From contig NZ_JAFKIC010000116.1 of assembly GCF_017306585.1 (NCBI RefSeq), forward strand, positions 1-64,000: a stretch of 64,000 bases of DNA. Direction: 5' to 3'. Source of the DNA: Mesorhizobium sp. Lineage in GTDB: Bacteria; Pseudomonadota; Alphaproteobacteria; Rhizobiales; Rhizobiaceae. Below the pieces are notes generated by a model. The model was given only the letters and a program-made list of their open reading frames with translations. It was not told the origin of the DNA and did not search any database. Below are positions 9,773-17,879 of this stretch, piece after piece (within the stretch, counting starts at the first letter, position 1; each line of letters starts with the position of its first letter). The translations under genes and the position numbers were made by a program.

Positions 9773-11044
9773 ATGAGCATGCTTTCCATTCACCGCCGCG
9801 CGGCGCTTGGCCTGATCGGCGGCCTTGCCGCCGCTTGTGCCGGCATCTTCACGATCCTGCCGGCAAGAGCCGACAGCACGGTGACGCTGTGGAGTTGGCG
9901 CACCGAGGACGAGGCCGCGATGCGCCATATCTTCGATGCCTTCGAAGCCAAGAATCCGGGCATCAAGGTCAATATCCAGTTCACACCGGACGCCGACTAC
10001 CAGAACCGGTTGAGCACGGCGCTGCGTGGCGGTCGCGGGCCTGACATCGCCCAGCTCAAGGCCTATGGCGAATTGCAGCCTTTCGTCGATGCCGGCTATC
10101 TCGACGTGCTCGACGACAGCGTGCCGGAACTGAAGAACATGCCGGATGCAGCTCTCGGTGGCGCGCGCGGCCGCACCGACGGCAAGCTCTACGGCGTGCC
10201 CTATTCGGTGCCGATGATGGGCGTGTTCTACAACCAGGATATCTTCGCCGCGCGGGGCATCGAGATTCCCAAAACCTACAAGGATTTCGTCGCCGCCTGC
10301 GACAAGCTGAAGGCGGCCGGCATCACCCCGATCGCCACCGGCGGCGCCAACGGCTCGGCCTGGGAACTTGAGATCGGCGTCGGTGTCATCGGCCCGACCG
10401 TCTATGGCCCGGGCTTCTACGACGAGATGATGACCGGCAAGGCGACGTTCGAGGATCCGCGCTATGTCGCGGCGCTCAAGCGCTTCGCCGAACTGAAGCC
10501 CTATTTCCCCGAAGGTTTCGCCGGCATCGACTACACCACGGCGACCCAGCAATTCATCGGCGGCAAGGCGGCGATGTTCCTCGGAGGATCGTTCGAGAAC
10601 GGCAGCTTCAAGGCGCAGAACCCGAAGCTGAAATTCTCGATCTTCCCGTTCCCCGCCGATGACGCCGGCGCAAAGCTCTACACTTCGGCCTTCTCCGACG
10701 GCTCCTATGGTCTCGTCTCGGAAAGCGCCAACAAGGAAGCCGCGACCAAGGTGCTGAACTTCATGGCCTCGGCGGAGTTCGCGCAGATGTTCGCCGACGA
10801 ACTCGGCTGGCCGCCGGCCCGCACCGACGTGACGGTGAAGGATCCCGTGCTGGCCGAGATGATGGAGATGTCGAAGAACTCGACGCCCTACCTGACGCTT
10901 GTCGGCTTCCGCTGGCAGTCGCCCACGGCCTCCTCGGTGCTGCAGTCGGAGATCATCGACATGGTCGAAGGCAACATCGCGCCGGAGAAGCTGGCAGCCG
11001 ACATGCAGGCCGCTGTCGCCACCTGGTTCAAGCCCAAGCAGTAA
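9773..11044 (+). CDS. Sugar ABC transporter substrate-binding protein (amino-sugar operon)
   Basis: This family 1 solute-binding protein has 423 residues. The N-terminus MSMLSIHRRAALGLIGGL is followed by a hydrophobic stretch and ILPARA as a cleavage region, so it is exported. The mature start DSTVTLWSWRTEDEAAMRHI and the segment YGVPYSVPMMGVFYNQDIF are typical of sugar binders. GGGAG stands upstream of the ATG at 9773. It is the first gene of a tight operon with two permeases, a PIG-L deacetylase homologue, a ROK kinase, a GntR regulator and a SIS protein. That company suggests an N-acetylated amino sugar as ligand (inference). Confidence 0.9.
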   Translation: MSMLSIHRRAALGLIGGLAAACAGIFTILPARADSTVTLWSWRTEDEAAMRHIFDAFEAKNPGIKVNIQFTPDADYQNRLSTALRGGRGPDIAQLKAYGELQPFVDAGYLDVLDDSVPELKNMPDAALGGARGRTDGKLYGVPYSVPMMGVFYNQDIFAARGIEIPKTYKDFVAACDKLKAAGITPIATGGANGSAWELEIGVGVIGPTVYGPGFYDEMMTGKATFEDPRYVAALKRFAELKPYFPEGFAGIDYTTATQQFIGGKAAMFLGGSFENGSFKAQNPKLKFSIFPFPADDAGAKLYTSAFSDGSYGLVSESANKEAATKVLNFMASAEFAQMFADELGWPPARTDVTVKDPVLAEMMEMSKNSTPYLTLVGFRWQSPTASSVLQSEIIDMVEGNIAPEKLAADMQAAVATWFKPKQ

Positions 11045-11997
11045 TGGCCGGGCCGGACAGGACACGCATGGCCATCAGCCGCATCAGCAGCCTGAAGCGC
11101 ACGCAGCAGCGCATGGCCGTGCTGTTCATCCTGCCGGCGTTGGCGGTCTATGCGCTGTTCGTCCTCTATCCCCTGGCGATGTCGCTGTGGGGCAGCTTCT
11201 TCCTGTGGAAGGGGCTGCGCATGACCGAGTTCGCCGGCCTGTCGAATTTTGCGCGGCTGTTCGTCTTTCCGAGCGATGCGCGGCTCTATGGCGCGCTCTG
11301 GCACAACACCGCCTGGTTCTTCGGCATCATGGTTTTTCAGAACGGCATCGGGCTGTTGTTCGCCTGGCTGCTGTTCCTGCGCGACAGGGGTGCCGCCTTC
11401 TTCCAGTCGGTGTTCTTCTTCCCGGCGGTGCTGAGCCCGGTCATCGTCGGCGCGCTCTGGCGGCTGCTGCTCGCGCCGGGTGGCGTCGTGGAATGGGCGC
11501 TGAACGGGCTCGGCCTGCACCATGGCAGCCTGACCGTGCTCGGCAACAGCCACACCGCGCTCGGCGTGCTGATCGCCGTCGACGCGTGGAACTGGATGGG
11601 CCTGCCGGTGCTGATCTACACGGCTGGCCTCCGCCAGATATCAGGCCAGATCTTCGAGGCGGCCAGGCTCGACGGCGCCGGCAATGCGCGCATGTTGTTC
11701 TCGATCGCATTGCCGTTACTGATGCCGGCCCTCGGTACGTTGACGACGCTGTCCTTCATCAACACCTTCAACCAGTTCGACATCGTCTATGTCATGCAGG
11801 GCGTGCAGGGCAATCCGAGCTATGCCACCGACACGCTGGTGACCTATTTCTACCGGCTGGCCTTCGGCGCGGAAGGGGCCGTCGGCATCACCGATATCGG
11901 CCTGGCGCTGGCTCTGGGCACCATGCTGTTTCTTATCCTGAGCATTGGCACGCTCCTGATGCTGCGCTTCTTCGACCGCCGCACGGTGCAGCTATGA
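11044..11997 (+). CDS. Sugar ABC transporter permease (MalF type)
   Basis: This CUT1 permease has up to 317 residues and about six membrane segments, the first being MAVLFILPALAVYALFVLYP. The ATPase-contact loop reads EAARLDGAGNARMLFSIALP. The ATG at 11044 overlaps the stop of the binding-protein gene (TAATG). A second ATG at 11068 would give a protein with eight fewer residues and cannot be excluded. Its last bases overlap the next permease by 4 nt. Confidence 0.9.
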   Translation: MAGPDRTRMAISRISSLKRTQQRMAVLFILPALAVYALFVLYPLAMSLWGSFFLWKGLRMTEFAGLSNFARLFVFPSDARLYGALWHNTAWFFGIMVFQNGIGLLFAWLLFLRDRGAAFFQSVFFFPAVLSPVIVGALWRLLLAPGGVVEWALNGLGLHHGSLTVLGNSHTALGVLIAVDAWNWMGLPVLIYTAGLRQISGQIFEAARLDGAGNARMLFSIALPLLMPALGTLTTLSFINTFNQFDIVYVMQGVQGNPSYATDTLVTYFYRLAFGAEGAVGITDIGLALALGTMLFLILSIGTLLMLRFFDRRTVQL

Positions 11998-12851
11998 GCG
12001 CGATGGCCATTCCCGGCAGGCCCATCATCTCGCGGCAACTGGCGCGGCTGCCAGGCTGGATTGTGCTGGTCCTGTGGACCGCGGCGGTGCTTTTGCCGCT
12101 CTACATCCTCGTCGTTTCCTGCTTCAAGACCACCGCCGAGATCTACGACAACCGGCTCGGCCTGCCGGCGAGCTGGGCTTTCGACAATTTCGTGCGCGCC
12201 TGGACGCGCGCCGATCTCGGCCACAATTTCATCAACAGCCTGATCGTCACCGGCGGCGCGGTCACTCTGACCATCGTCGTCTCGGCCATGGCCGCCTATC
12301 CGCTCAGCCGCTACCGGCTCGGCTGGAATGCCATCATGCTCGGCCTGTTCCTGTCCGGCATCATGCTGCCGATCCGGCTGGCCTCGGTCGAACTGTTCAC
12401 GCTGATGCGCAATCTCGGCCTGCTCGATTCGCTCACCGGGCTGATCCTCGTTTATGCGGCGATCCGCATTCCTTTCGCCGTCTTCATCTTTGCCAATTTC
12501 ATGCGCGTGCTGCCCTCCGAACTCGATGAAGCTGCGCGCATGGACGGCGCCGGCGAGGTGCGTATCCTGTTCCAGATCATCCTGCCGATGGTGAAGCCGG
12601 CGGTGTCGATCGTCGCCATCTTCACCGCCATTGCGGTATGGAACGACTTCTTCTTCCCGCTGATCTTCATCTTCGACGACCGCTACAAGACCGTGCCGCT
12701 GGCCATCAGCGTCTTCGTCGGCCAGTTCCGTACCGATTGGGGCCTGGTCTTCGCCTCGCTGGCGATCTCCATGGCGCCGATCTTGATCATGTATTGTCTG
12801 CTTGCGCGCCAGATTCGCGAGGGCGTCGGCGCCCAGGGAGGCATGAAATGA
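11994..12851 (+). CDS. Sugar ABC transporter permease (MalG type)
   Basis: This 285-residue CUT1 permease starts at the ATGA overlap with the preceding gene and ends in an ATGA overlap with the deacetylase gene. Membrane segments include WIVLVLWTAAVLLPLYILVV near the N-terminus. The contact loop reads DEAARMDGAGEVRILFQIILP. Together with the gene before it, it should form the channel for the binding protein encoded at 9773. As in the divergent operon, no ATP-binding subunit is encoded, so a shared ATPase from elsewhere is needed. The MsmX/UgpC-like protein at 37449 is one possible donor. Confidence 0.9.
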   Translation: MSAMAIPGRPIISRQLARLPGWIVLVLWTAAVLLPLYILVVSCFKTTAEIYDNRLGLPASWAFDNFVRAWTRADLGHNFINSLIVTGGAVTLTIVVSAMAAYPLSRYRLGWNAIMLGLFLSGIMLPIRLASVELFTLMRNLGLLDSLTGLILVYAAIRIPFAVFIFANFMRVLPSELDEAARMDGAGEVRILFQIILPMVKPAVSIVAIFTAIAVWNDFFFPLIFIFDDRYKTVPLAISVFVGQFRTDWGLVFASLAISMAPILIMYCLLARQIREGVGAQGGMK

Positions 12852-13588
12852 TCGAGGACAAGGTCTATGCCGCGCGCTCCATCCTGGTTGTCGGGGCGCA
12901 TGCCTTTGACGCCGAAGTGATCGCCGGGCCGCTGGCGGCTGCCGCCGTCAAGCGCGGCGCATCGGTCACCTTCCTGCACCTGACCATGGGCGAGCAGGGT
13001 CACCCCTGCCTCATCCCCGCGCATTATTGCGCGCAGAAGGAAGAGGAAGCGGGCAGGGCGGCCGAGCGCCTTGGGGTGACGGTGCGCAACCTTGGCCTGC
13101 ACGATGCCTTCCTGCCTGCCGATGACGGGACAGCGCTGAAAGTCTGCGACGTCATCCGCGAGCTGAAGCCGGAGGTGGTGATCACCCACTGGCACGGTAG
13201 CTGGCACAAGGACCATCGCGCCGCCGCCCATCTGACGCAGACCGGCATCTTCTACGCCGCGCTGCCGACCATCGCGCGCGACCATACCGCGCACACGCCG
13301 GGCCTGCTCCTGTTCGGCGAAAACTGGGAAGACGATGACGGTTTCAAACCCGAGCATCTCGTCGATGTCAGTGATGGTTTCGACGCTTGGAGCGAGGCGG
13401 TGCATGAGTATGAGCTGGCGCGCGGGCTGAGCAGCTTTCCCTATGTCGACTATTACAGCGCGCTCTACCGGCTGCGCGGCTGCCTGCGCGGCACGCGCCA
13501 TGCGCAGGCATTTGCCGCCGCCTCGCACTCCTGGAACGCCGGCAGCGGCCTGTTCGCGCCGCCGCCCGGTGGAGGGCGCGGCCGATGA
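12848..13588 (+). CDS. PIG-L/LmbE family deacetylase with altered catalytic motif
   Basis: This 246-residue protein belongs to the PIG-L/LmbE family, zinc enzymes that remove acetyl groups from N-acetylglucosamine-type compounds. The second metal motif is present as THWHGSWHKDHRAAAHL. The first motif, normally AHPDDE, reads AHAFDAE (His18, Phe20, Asp21). The metal-binding His and Asp are kept but the Asp that acts as general base in MshB is Phe. Activity may therefore be changed, or another residue may act as base. It sits between the sugar permeases and a ROK kinase with ATGA overlaps on both sides, which suggests deacetylation of the imported sugar before phosphorylation (inference). Confidence 0.85.
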   Translation: MIEDKVYAARSILVVGAHAFDAEVIAGPLAAAAVKRGASVTFLHLTMGEQGHPCLIPAHYCAQKEEEAGRAAERLGVTVRNLGLHDAFLPADDGTALKVCDVIRELKPEVVITHWHGSWHKDHRAAAHLTQTGIFYAALPTIARDHTAHTPGLLLFGENWEDDDGFKPEHLVDVSDGFDAWSEAVHEYELARGLSSFPYVDYYSALYRLRGCLRGTRHAQAFAAASHSWNAGSGLFAPPPGGGRGR

Positions 13589-14460
13589 CGCGTGTGCTCG
13601 CGATCGATCTCGGCGGTACCAATCTGCGCGCCGCGATCTTCACCGGTGACGTCGATGCGCTTGATATGCTGAGCCGCGAGCCGGCGCCGGCAAGCCTCGA
13701 TGCCTTCGTCGCCCGCATCCGGGCGCTGCTGGCCGAAGCCGGAGCAGTCGAGGCGCTCGGCATCGCGGTGCCGGGCCTGGTCGAGGCGACTGTCTGCCGC
13801 TGGATTCCCAACCTGCCTTTTCTCGACGGTGTCGACCTCCAGGCACTGTTCCCGGACTTGCGAATAGCGCTCGGCAATGACGCACAGATCGCATTGCTGG
13901 CGGAGGCGGTCGAGGGCAACGCGAGAGGAATGTCCGACGCCATTCTGCTGGCGATCGGCACCGGCATCGGCTCGGCGGTGCTGGCCAATGGCCGCATCGT
14001 TGCCGGCGCGCATGGCGGCGCCTGCTCGTTCGGCTGGGCCTGCGCCGACATCAAGGACCATGGCGAGGAGCGCAGCGGCTGGCTGGAGCGCGTCGCCTCT
14101 GGTCGCGCGCTCGATGCGCTCGCCGGCCAGATCGGGCTTGCCGACGGCCGCCAGCTGATCGCGGCGGCGCAGGCCGGCGAGCTTGCGGCATTGACCTTGC
14201 TGGAGGTGCCGGCGCGCCAGCTCGGCACCGCGCTGGCCGGCGCCGTGGCGCTGCTCGATCCGCAGGCGGTTCTGATTTCAGGAGGGCTGGCCGAAGCGCT
14301 CGACGTGATGAGGCCGCCGCTGCTCGCGGCGCTGCGGCGCCAGTTGCCGTCGCATCTGCGCGGCATCGAAATCCAGTCCGGGCGTTTCGGGGCGGGGGCG
14401 GGGCTTGCCGGCGCAGCATTTGCTGGCCGCGCGGGAAAAGAGTGGAGACAGGTGCGATGA
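13585..14460 (+). CDS. ROK-family sugar kinase lacking the zinc motif
   Basis: This 291-residue ROK protein has the phosphate-1 motif AIDLGGTNLRAA near the N-terminus and the catalytic Asp in GNDAQIALLAE. It has no DNA-binding domain, so it is a kinase rather than a NagC-type repressor. The ROK zinc site, normally GH followed by CxCGxxGCxE, is absent: the region reads HGGACSFGWACADIKDHGEERSG split across the expected site, then WLERVASG. This may indicate an unusual substrate or a zinc-free fold. It lies between the PIG-L protein and the GntR regulator with 4-nt overlaps, so it probably phosphorylates the imported or deacetylated sugar. Confidence 0.85.
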   Translation: MTRVLAIDLGGTNLRAAIFTGDVDALDMLSREPAPASLDAFVARIRALLAEAGAVEALGIAVPGLVEATVCRWIPNLPFLDGVDLQALFPDLRIALGNDAQIALLAEAVEGNARGMSDAILLAIGTGIGSAVLANGRIVAGAHGGACSFGWACADIKDHGEERSGWLERVASGRALDALAGQIGLADGRQLIAAAQAGELAALTLLEVPARQLGTALAGAVALLDPQAVLISGGLAEALDVMRPPLLAALRRQLPSHLRGIEIQSGRFGAGAGLAGAAFAGRAGKEWRQVR

Positions 14461-15227
14461 GCCAGGCGAGCTTTCAGCAACCGGATCGCAGACGACCGGA
14501 GCCGCTCTGGTATCAGGTCGAGGAGGCGATCCGCGCCATCGTCAAGAGCGGCGAGTGGGCGACCGGCGACCAGATTCCGGCCGAGGACCGGCTGTGCGCC
14601 CTGTTCGGCGTCAGCCGCATCACGCTGCGCCACGCCTTGCGCAATCTGGAGGAAGGCGGGCTGCTGCGCCGCGAGCATGGCCGTGGCACCTTCGTGCGCT
14701 CCACCACGCTCGTTGCCGGCACGCGCGAACTGACCAGCTTCACCCAGGAAATGGGCAATATGGGCGTGTTCGCCGGCTCGCGCCTGCTCGACTGCAGCCT
14801 GACCACGGCCAATGCGGCCGCGGCCGGCGCGCTGGAGATCGAGGAGGGCGACCCGGTCGTGCGCATCCGGCGCCTGCGGCTTGGCAACAGCGAACCGATC
14901 GGTATCCAGACGGCGCAATTGTCCGCCGCGCGCGTCCCGGGCTTCCTCGATGCAGGCCTGCTGCAGGGCTCGCTCTACGAGGCGCTGGAGCGCCATTACG
15001 GCATCGTGCCGGTTGCCGCGCGGGAGAACTACCGCGTCGGCGCGGTCGGCGCGGCGGATGCCGAACTGCTCGACCTGCCGGCAGGCAGTCCCGCCTTCAT
15101 CGTCGAACGCATCACCACCGACGAGCGCGGCCCGTTCGAATTCACTGTCTCCATCATGCGCGGCGACCGCTACGAAATCCGCTCGACGCTGCGCGCCGGG
15201 CGCGTGCCGTCGAACCCGCGAAGCTGA
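14457..15227 (+). CDS. GntR-family regulator, HutC/UTRA type
   Basis: This 256-residue regulator has an N-terminal winged helix (QVEEAIRAIVKSGEWATGDQ, then FGVSRITLRHALRNLEEGG, residues about 15-80). The UTRA ligand domain (about 95-250) has the family features EIEEGDPVVRIRRLR, GSLYEALERHYGI and SPAFIVERITTDERG. UTRA regulators of this kind often sense phosphorylated sugars; NagR/DasR types sense GlcNAc-6-P or GlcN-6-P. The start is the ATGA overlap with the kinase gene. It probably controls its own operon through palindromes in the 9449-9772 region (inference). Confidence 0.9.
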   Translation: MSQASFQQPDRRRPEPLWYQVEEAIRAIVKSGEWATGDQIPAEDRLCALFGVSRITLRHALRNLEEGGLLRREHGRGTFVRSTTLVAGTRELTSFTQEMGNMGVFAGSRLLDCSLTTANAAAAGALEIEEGDPVVRIRRLRLGNSEPIGIQTAQLSAARVPGFLDAGLLQGSLYEALERHYGIVPVAARENYRVGAVGAADAELLDLPAGSPAFIVERITTDERGPFEFTVSIMRGDRYEIRSTLRAGRVPSNPRS

Positions 15228-15267
15228 TCCACCCTCCCAAGCAGACACTTGAAACAGGAGTACCTAC

Positions 15268-16059
15268 GTGTCCGATCTCTACATCCACCGTCTCGCGGCC
15301 CTCATCGACCAGGCCGCGAAAACCAACGAAGAGGCCTTCGGCCAGGCGGCCAGCCGCTTCGCCGACTCGCTGCAGGGCGGCGGCCTGGTCCATCTATACG
15401 GTTCCGGCCATTCGGTGCTGCCGGTGCAGGAAGTGTTCCCGCGCTATGGCAGCTATGTCGGCTTCAACCCGCTGACCGACCCGCGCGTGATGTGGCACAA
15501 CGTGCTCGGCGCCGGCGGCGTGCGCGAATTGCTGTGGCTGGAGCGGACCGAGAAATACGCCGAGAAATTCCTCGACCATCAGCCGCTCAACAAGGGCGAT
15601 TCCCTCATCATCTTCAGCAATAACGCCCGCAACTCATCCGGCATCGACACCGCGCTCTCTGCCCAGAAGCGCGGCATCTTCGTCGTCGCTGTCACCAGCA
15701 AGAACAATCTCGACAAGCCGGCCACGCACTCTTCCGGCAAGCGGCTGGCCGACGCGGCGGATCTCGTCATCGACACCTGCTCGCCGATCGAGGATGCCAT
15801 CGTGCCGGTCGAAGGCTGGAGCCGGCCGGTCTCCGGTTCCTCCACGGTGCTCGCCATGATCCTGGCGCACGAGCTGATCGCGCGCACGGCCGAACAGCTC
15901 GCCAAGCGCGGCATCGAGCTGCCGGTCTTCGCCTCGCCGACCATCGCTGGCGTGACGCTGCACGACACCGACGTCATCTACGGCGTCCACCGCGAGCGCA
16001 TGCTGGAGGCGCAGAAGAAGCACCTGCCGACCTTCCAGGCGACGATGCGCGGCGAGTGA
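15268..16059 (+). CDS. SIS-domain sugar isomerase-like protein (UPF0309 type)
   Basis: This 263-residue SIS-domain protein starts with GTG preceded by AGGAG at a 7-nt gap. The phosphosugar-binding loop is visible as GLVHLYGSGHSVLPVQEVF near residue 35, and a second conserved segment is SLIIFSNNARNSSGIDTAL. It resembles the UPF0309 group of sugar isomerase-domain proteins, single SIS proteins of about 250 residues whose exact reaction is not settled. At the end of the amino-sugar-like operon it could isomerise or deaminate the phosphosugar made by the ROK kinase. That role is inferred from position. Confidence 0.88.
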   Translation: MSDLYIHRLAALIDQAAKTNEEAFGQAASRFADSLQGGGLVHLYGSGHSVLPVQEVFPRYGSYVGFNPLTDPRVMWHNVLGAGGVRELLWLERTEKYAEKFLDHQPLNKGDSLIIFSNNARNSSGIDTALSAQKRGIFVVAVTSKNNLDKPATHSSGKRLADAADLVIDTCSPIEDAIVPVEGWSRPVSGSSTVLAMILAHELIARTAEQLAKRGIELPVFASPTIAGVTLHDTDVIYGVHRERMLEAQKKHLPTFQATMRGE

Positions 16060-16063
16060 CAAC

Positions 16064-16113
16064 GGACGGGTATCGGGGAGGCGCGGTCCCGCGCCTTTCC
16101 GGTCCTACCGTCC
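16064..16113. terminator. Hairpin between convergent genes
   Basis: An inner stem AGGCGCG/CGCGCCT (16079-16085 with 16090-16096, loop GTCC) is nested in outer arms GGACGG (16064-16069) and CCGTCC (16108-16113). It starts five bases after the SIS stop and overlaps the stop codon of the convergent regulator gene. Only a short T-run follows, so it is a plausible rather than classical two-way terminator. Confidence 0.55.
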
Positions 16114-16776
16114 CAAGAGATTACGCTGGACGGTTTTGAGATGCGCCAGCATGGCCTGGCTGGCGCTCTCCGGGTCGCGGCGCAGCAGCGCGTCGAGGAC
16201 TGCCTGGTGCTCGCTGCAATAGATGGAGCGGCGCTCCTCGGAGAAGGAGCGCTTCTTCATTTCGAACCACGGCGCCTGGTTGCGCAGAATGCGCATCAGA
16301 TTGTGGATCTCCTTCAGGAACTCGTTGCGCGAACAGGCGAAGATGCGGTGGTGAAACTCCGCGTCCCAATGCTCGAAGGTCGGCATGTCCTGCGACTCCG
16401 AGGCGATCCGATGCGCCTCACGCACCGCGTTGAGCTCCATGGCGCTGGCATTGGTTGCGGCAAAGGACGCTGCGGCCGGCTCCAGCAATTGCCGGATTTC
16501 CATCATGTCGGCCGGGCTGGTGCCCTCCATCCGGCCGACGACCGCGGCCATCGAGGCCGGGTTGGTTGCGGTCAGGAAGGTACCTCGCCCGACATGGCGC
16601 ACCACAGTTCCGTCATCCTCCAGGAAGGAGACGGCGCGCCGCATCGTGTTGCGCGCCACGCCGAATTCGCTTGCCAGATCGCGCTCCGGCGGGATGCGGC
16701 CATTCTCGATCCATTCGCCGGAAGATATCCGCTTCTTCAGCGCGGTGGCGATGTCGCTGGCGACGAGTTTCGGCAT
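16105..16776 (-). CDS. GntR-family regulator, FadR/FCD type
   Basis: This 223-residue protein has a GntR winged helix at residues 1-70 (IPPERDLASEFGVARNTMRRA) and an all-helical FCD ligand domain. FCD features include MEIRQLLEPAAASFAA, DAEFHHRIFACSRNEFL and EHQAVLDALLRRDPESA. FCD regulators usually bind carboxylic acids or sugar acids. It diverges from the FAH hydrolase gene. Two copies of a 19-bp motif stand in the 224 bp between them, one in front of each gene, so it probably represses both. No ribosome site stronger than a weak purine run is seen at its start. Confidence 0.9.
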   Translation of the reverse strand: MPKLVASDIATALKKRISSGEWIENGRIPPERDLASEFGVARNTMRRAVSFLEDDGTVVRHVGRGTFLTATNPASMAAVVGRMEGTSPADMMEIRQLLEPAAASFAATNASAMELNAVREAHRIASESQDMPTFEHWDAEFHHRIFACSRNEFLKEIHNLMRILRNQAPWFEMKKRSFSEERRSIYCSEHQAVLDALLRRDPESASQAMLAHLKTVQRNLLGR

Positions 16777-16792
16777 ATTTGGCCGCTTTTAT

Positions 16793-16989
16793 CTGATCCA
16801 ATATTGAGCCATTAGTAGCAGCTTCCCGGGCTGTCGTCCATCACCGGGCTTTTGTATGCCAGCTCTGCATAAGTCGCCCAGTTGCAGATTTCTTTTTGGT
16901 AGGGCCAGTTCAGATTCCCTCTTGCGGCCTAAACCAATCGGCGATAGCGTGTAACAAAAGAGCAAGAAATTGGCTCACTATTGGTTCAG
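16793..16989. promoter_or_regulatory. Paired inverted operators of the FadR-type regulator
   Basis: Two copies of a 19-bp motif occur at 16793-16811 (plus strand) and 16971-16989 (minus strand). Reading each toward the other gives CTGAWCCAATAKTGAGCCA, identical at 17 of 19 bases. The first contains the 8-bp palindrome CAATATTG. One copy lies 16 bp ahead of the regulator start; the other ends 11 bp before the FAH start and runs into its ribosome site. The arrangement fits double-site repression of both divergent genes. The stretch between holds no gene. Confidence 0.65.
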
Positions 16990-17000
16990 GGAGGAACTGG

Positions 17001-17879
17001 ATGCGGGTCGCGACTTTCTCGATCGCGGGCGAACGTCGCGTGGGTCTCGTCGATCTCGATGCCCAGACCATCGCGCCTTTCGATTTTTCCGTCGAGCAGG
17101 CACGGTCCGGCATCCTGGCGCTGATCGAGCGCAATGGCGCGGGCATGCCGCGCACCCTGTCGCCGGTCCCGCTGGCCGAGGTCGAAATCGAAGCGCCGAT
17201 CCCGCAGCCGCGCCGCAACATCTTCTGCGTCGGCAAGAACTATCACGAGCACGCGCATGAGTTCGCCCGCTCGGGCTTCGATTCCAGCGCCGGCGCTGGC
17301 GCGATCCCCAAGCACCCGATCATCTTTTCCAAGGTTCCGGAATCGGTCGTCGCCAATCATGCCAGCGTGCTGATCGATCCCTCCGTCTCAACATCCATAG
17401 ACTACGAGGCGGAACTCGCCGTCATCATTGGCAAAGGCGGGCGCGGCATATCGAGGGAGGAAGCGCTCGATCATGTCTGGGGCTACACCATCGTCAACGA
17501 CGTCACCGCGCGCGACCTGCAGGGCAGATACAGCCAGTGGCTGATCGGCAAGTCGCAGGACACGTTCTGTCCGATGGGGCCATGGGCGGTGACCAGGGAT
17601 GAACTCGATCTGGCGACGGCCGGCATCAGGTGTTTCGTCAATGAGGACCTGCGCCAGGATTCGCGCATCGCGTTGCTGATCTTCGACATCCCGACCATCA
17701 TCGCGACGCTGTCGCAAGGCATTACGCTGAAGCCCGGCGACATCATCGCCACCGGCACGCCGGTTGGCGTCGGGATTGGCTTCGATCCGCCGAAATACCT
17801 CAAGGCCGGCGATGTCGTGCGCATCGAGATCGACGGCATCGGCACGCTGGAAAACCGCTTCGCGGAGCACGCACGATGA
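17001..17879 (+). CDS. Fumarylacetoacetate hydrolase-family enzyme
   Basis: This 292-residue FAH-superfamily protein hydrolyses, decarboxylates or isomerises 1,3-diketo acids in its known relatives. An N-terminal domain of about 65 residues precedes the FAH core. The metal ligands Glu136, Glu138 (DYEAELAVIIGKGG) and Asp167 (VNDVTARDLQ) are kept. Other family motifs are FCVGKNYHEHAHE and GDIIATGTPVGVG. GGGAGG precedes the ATG at 17001. It is the first gene of the 14-kb plus-strand cluster and overlaps the next hydrolase by 4 nt. The substrate is unknown; it is probably a ring-opened or keto-acid intermediate. Confidence 0.9.
   Translation: MRVATFSIAGERRVGLVDLDAQTIAPFDFSVEQARSGILALIERNGAGMPRTLSPVPLAEVEIEAPIPQPRRNIFCVGKNYHEHAHEFARSGFDSSAGAGAIPKHPIIFSKVPESVVANHASVLIDPSVSTSIDYEAELAVIIGKGGRGISREEALDHVWGYTIVNDVTARDLQGRYSQWLIGKSQDTFCPMGPWAVTRDELDLATAGIRCFVNEDLRQDSRIALLIFDIPTIIATLSQGITLKPGDIIATGTPVGVGIGFDPPKYLKAGDVVRIEIDGIGTLENRFAEHAR

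Noticed and set aside
9520..10044. Plus-strand frame of 174 codons starting in the divergent sugar control region
   Set aside because: It begins in AT-rich promoter DNA and then runs out of frame through the start of the binding-protein gene.
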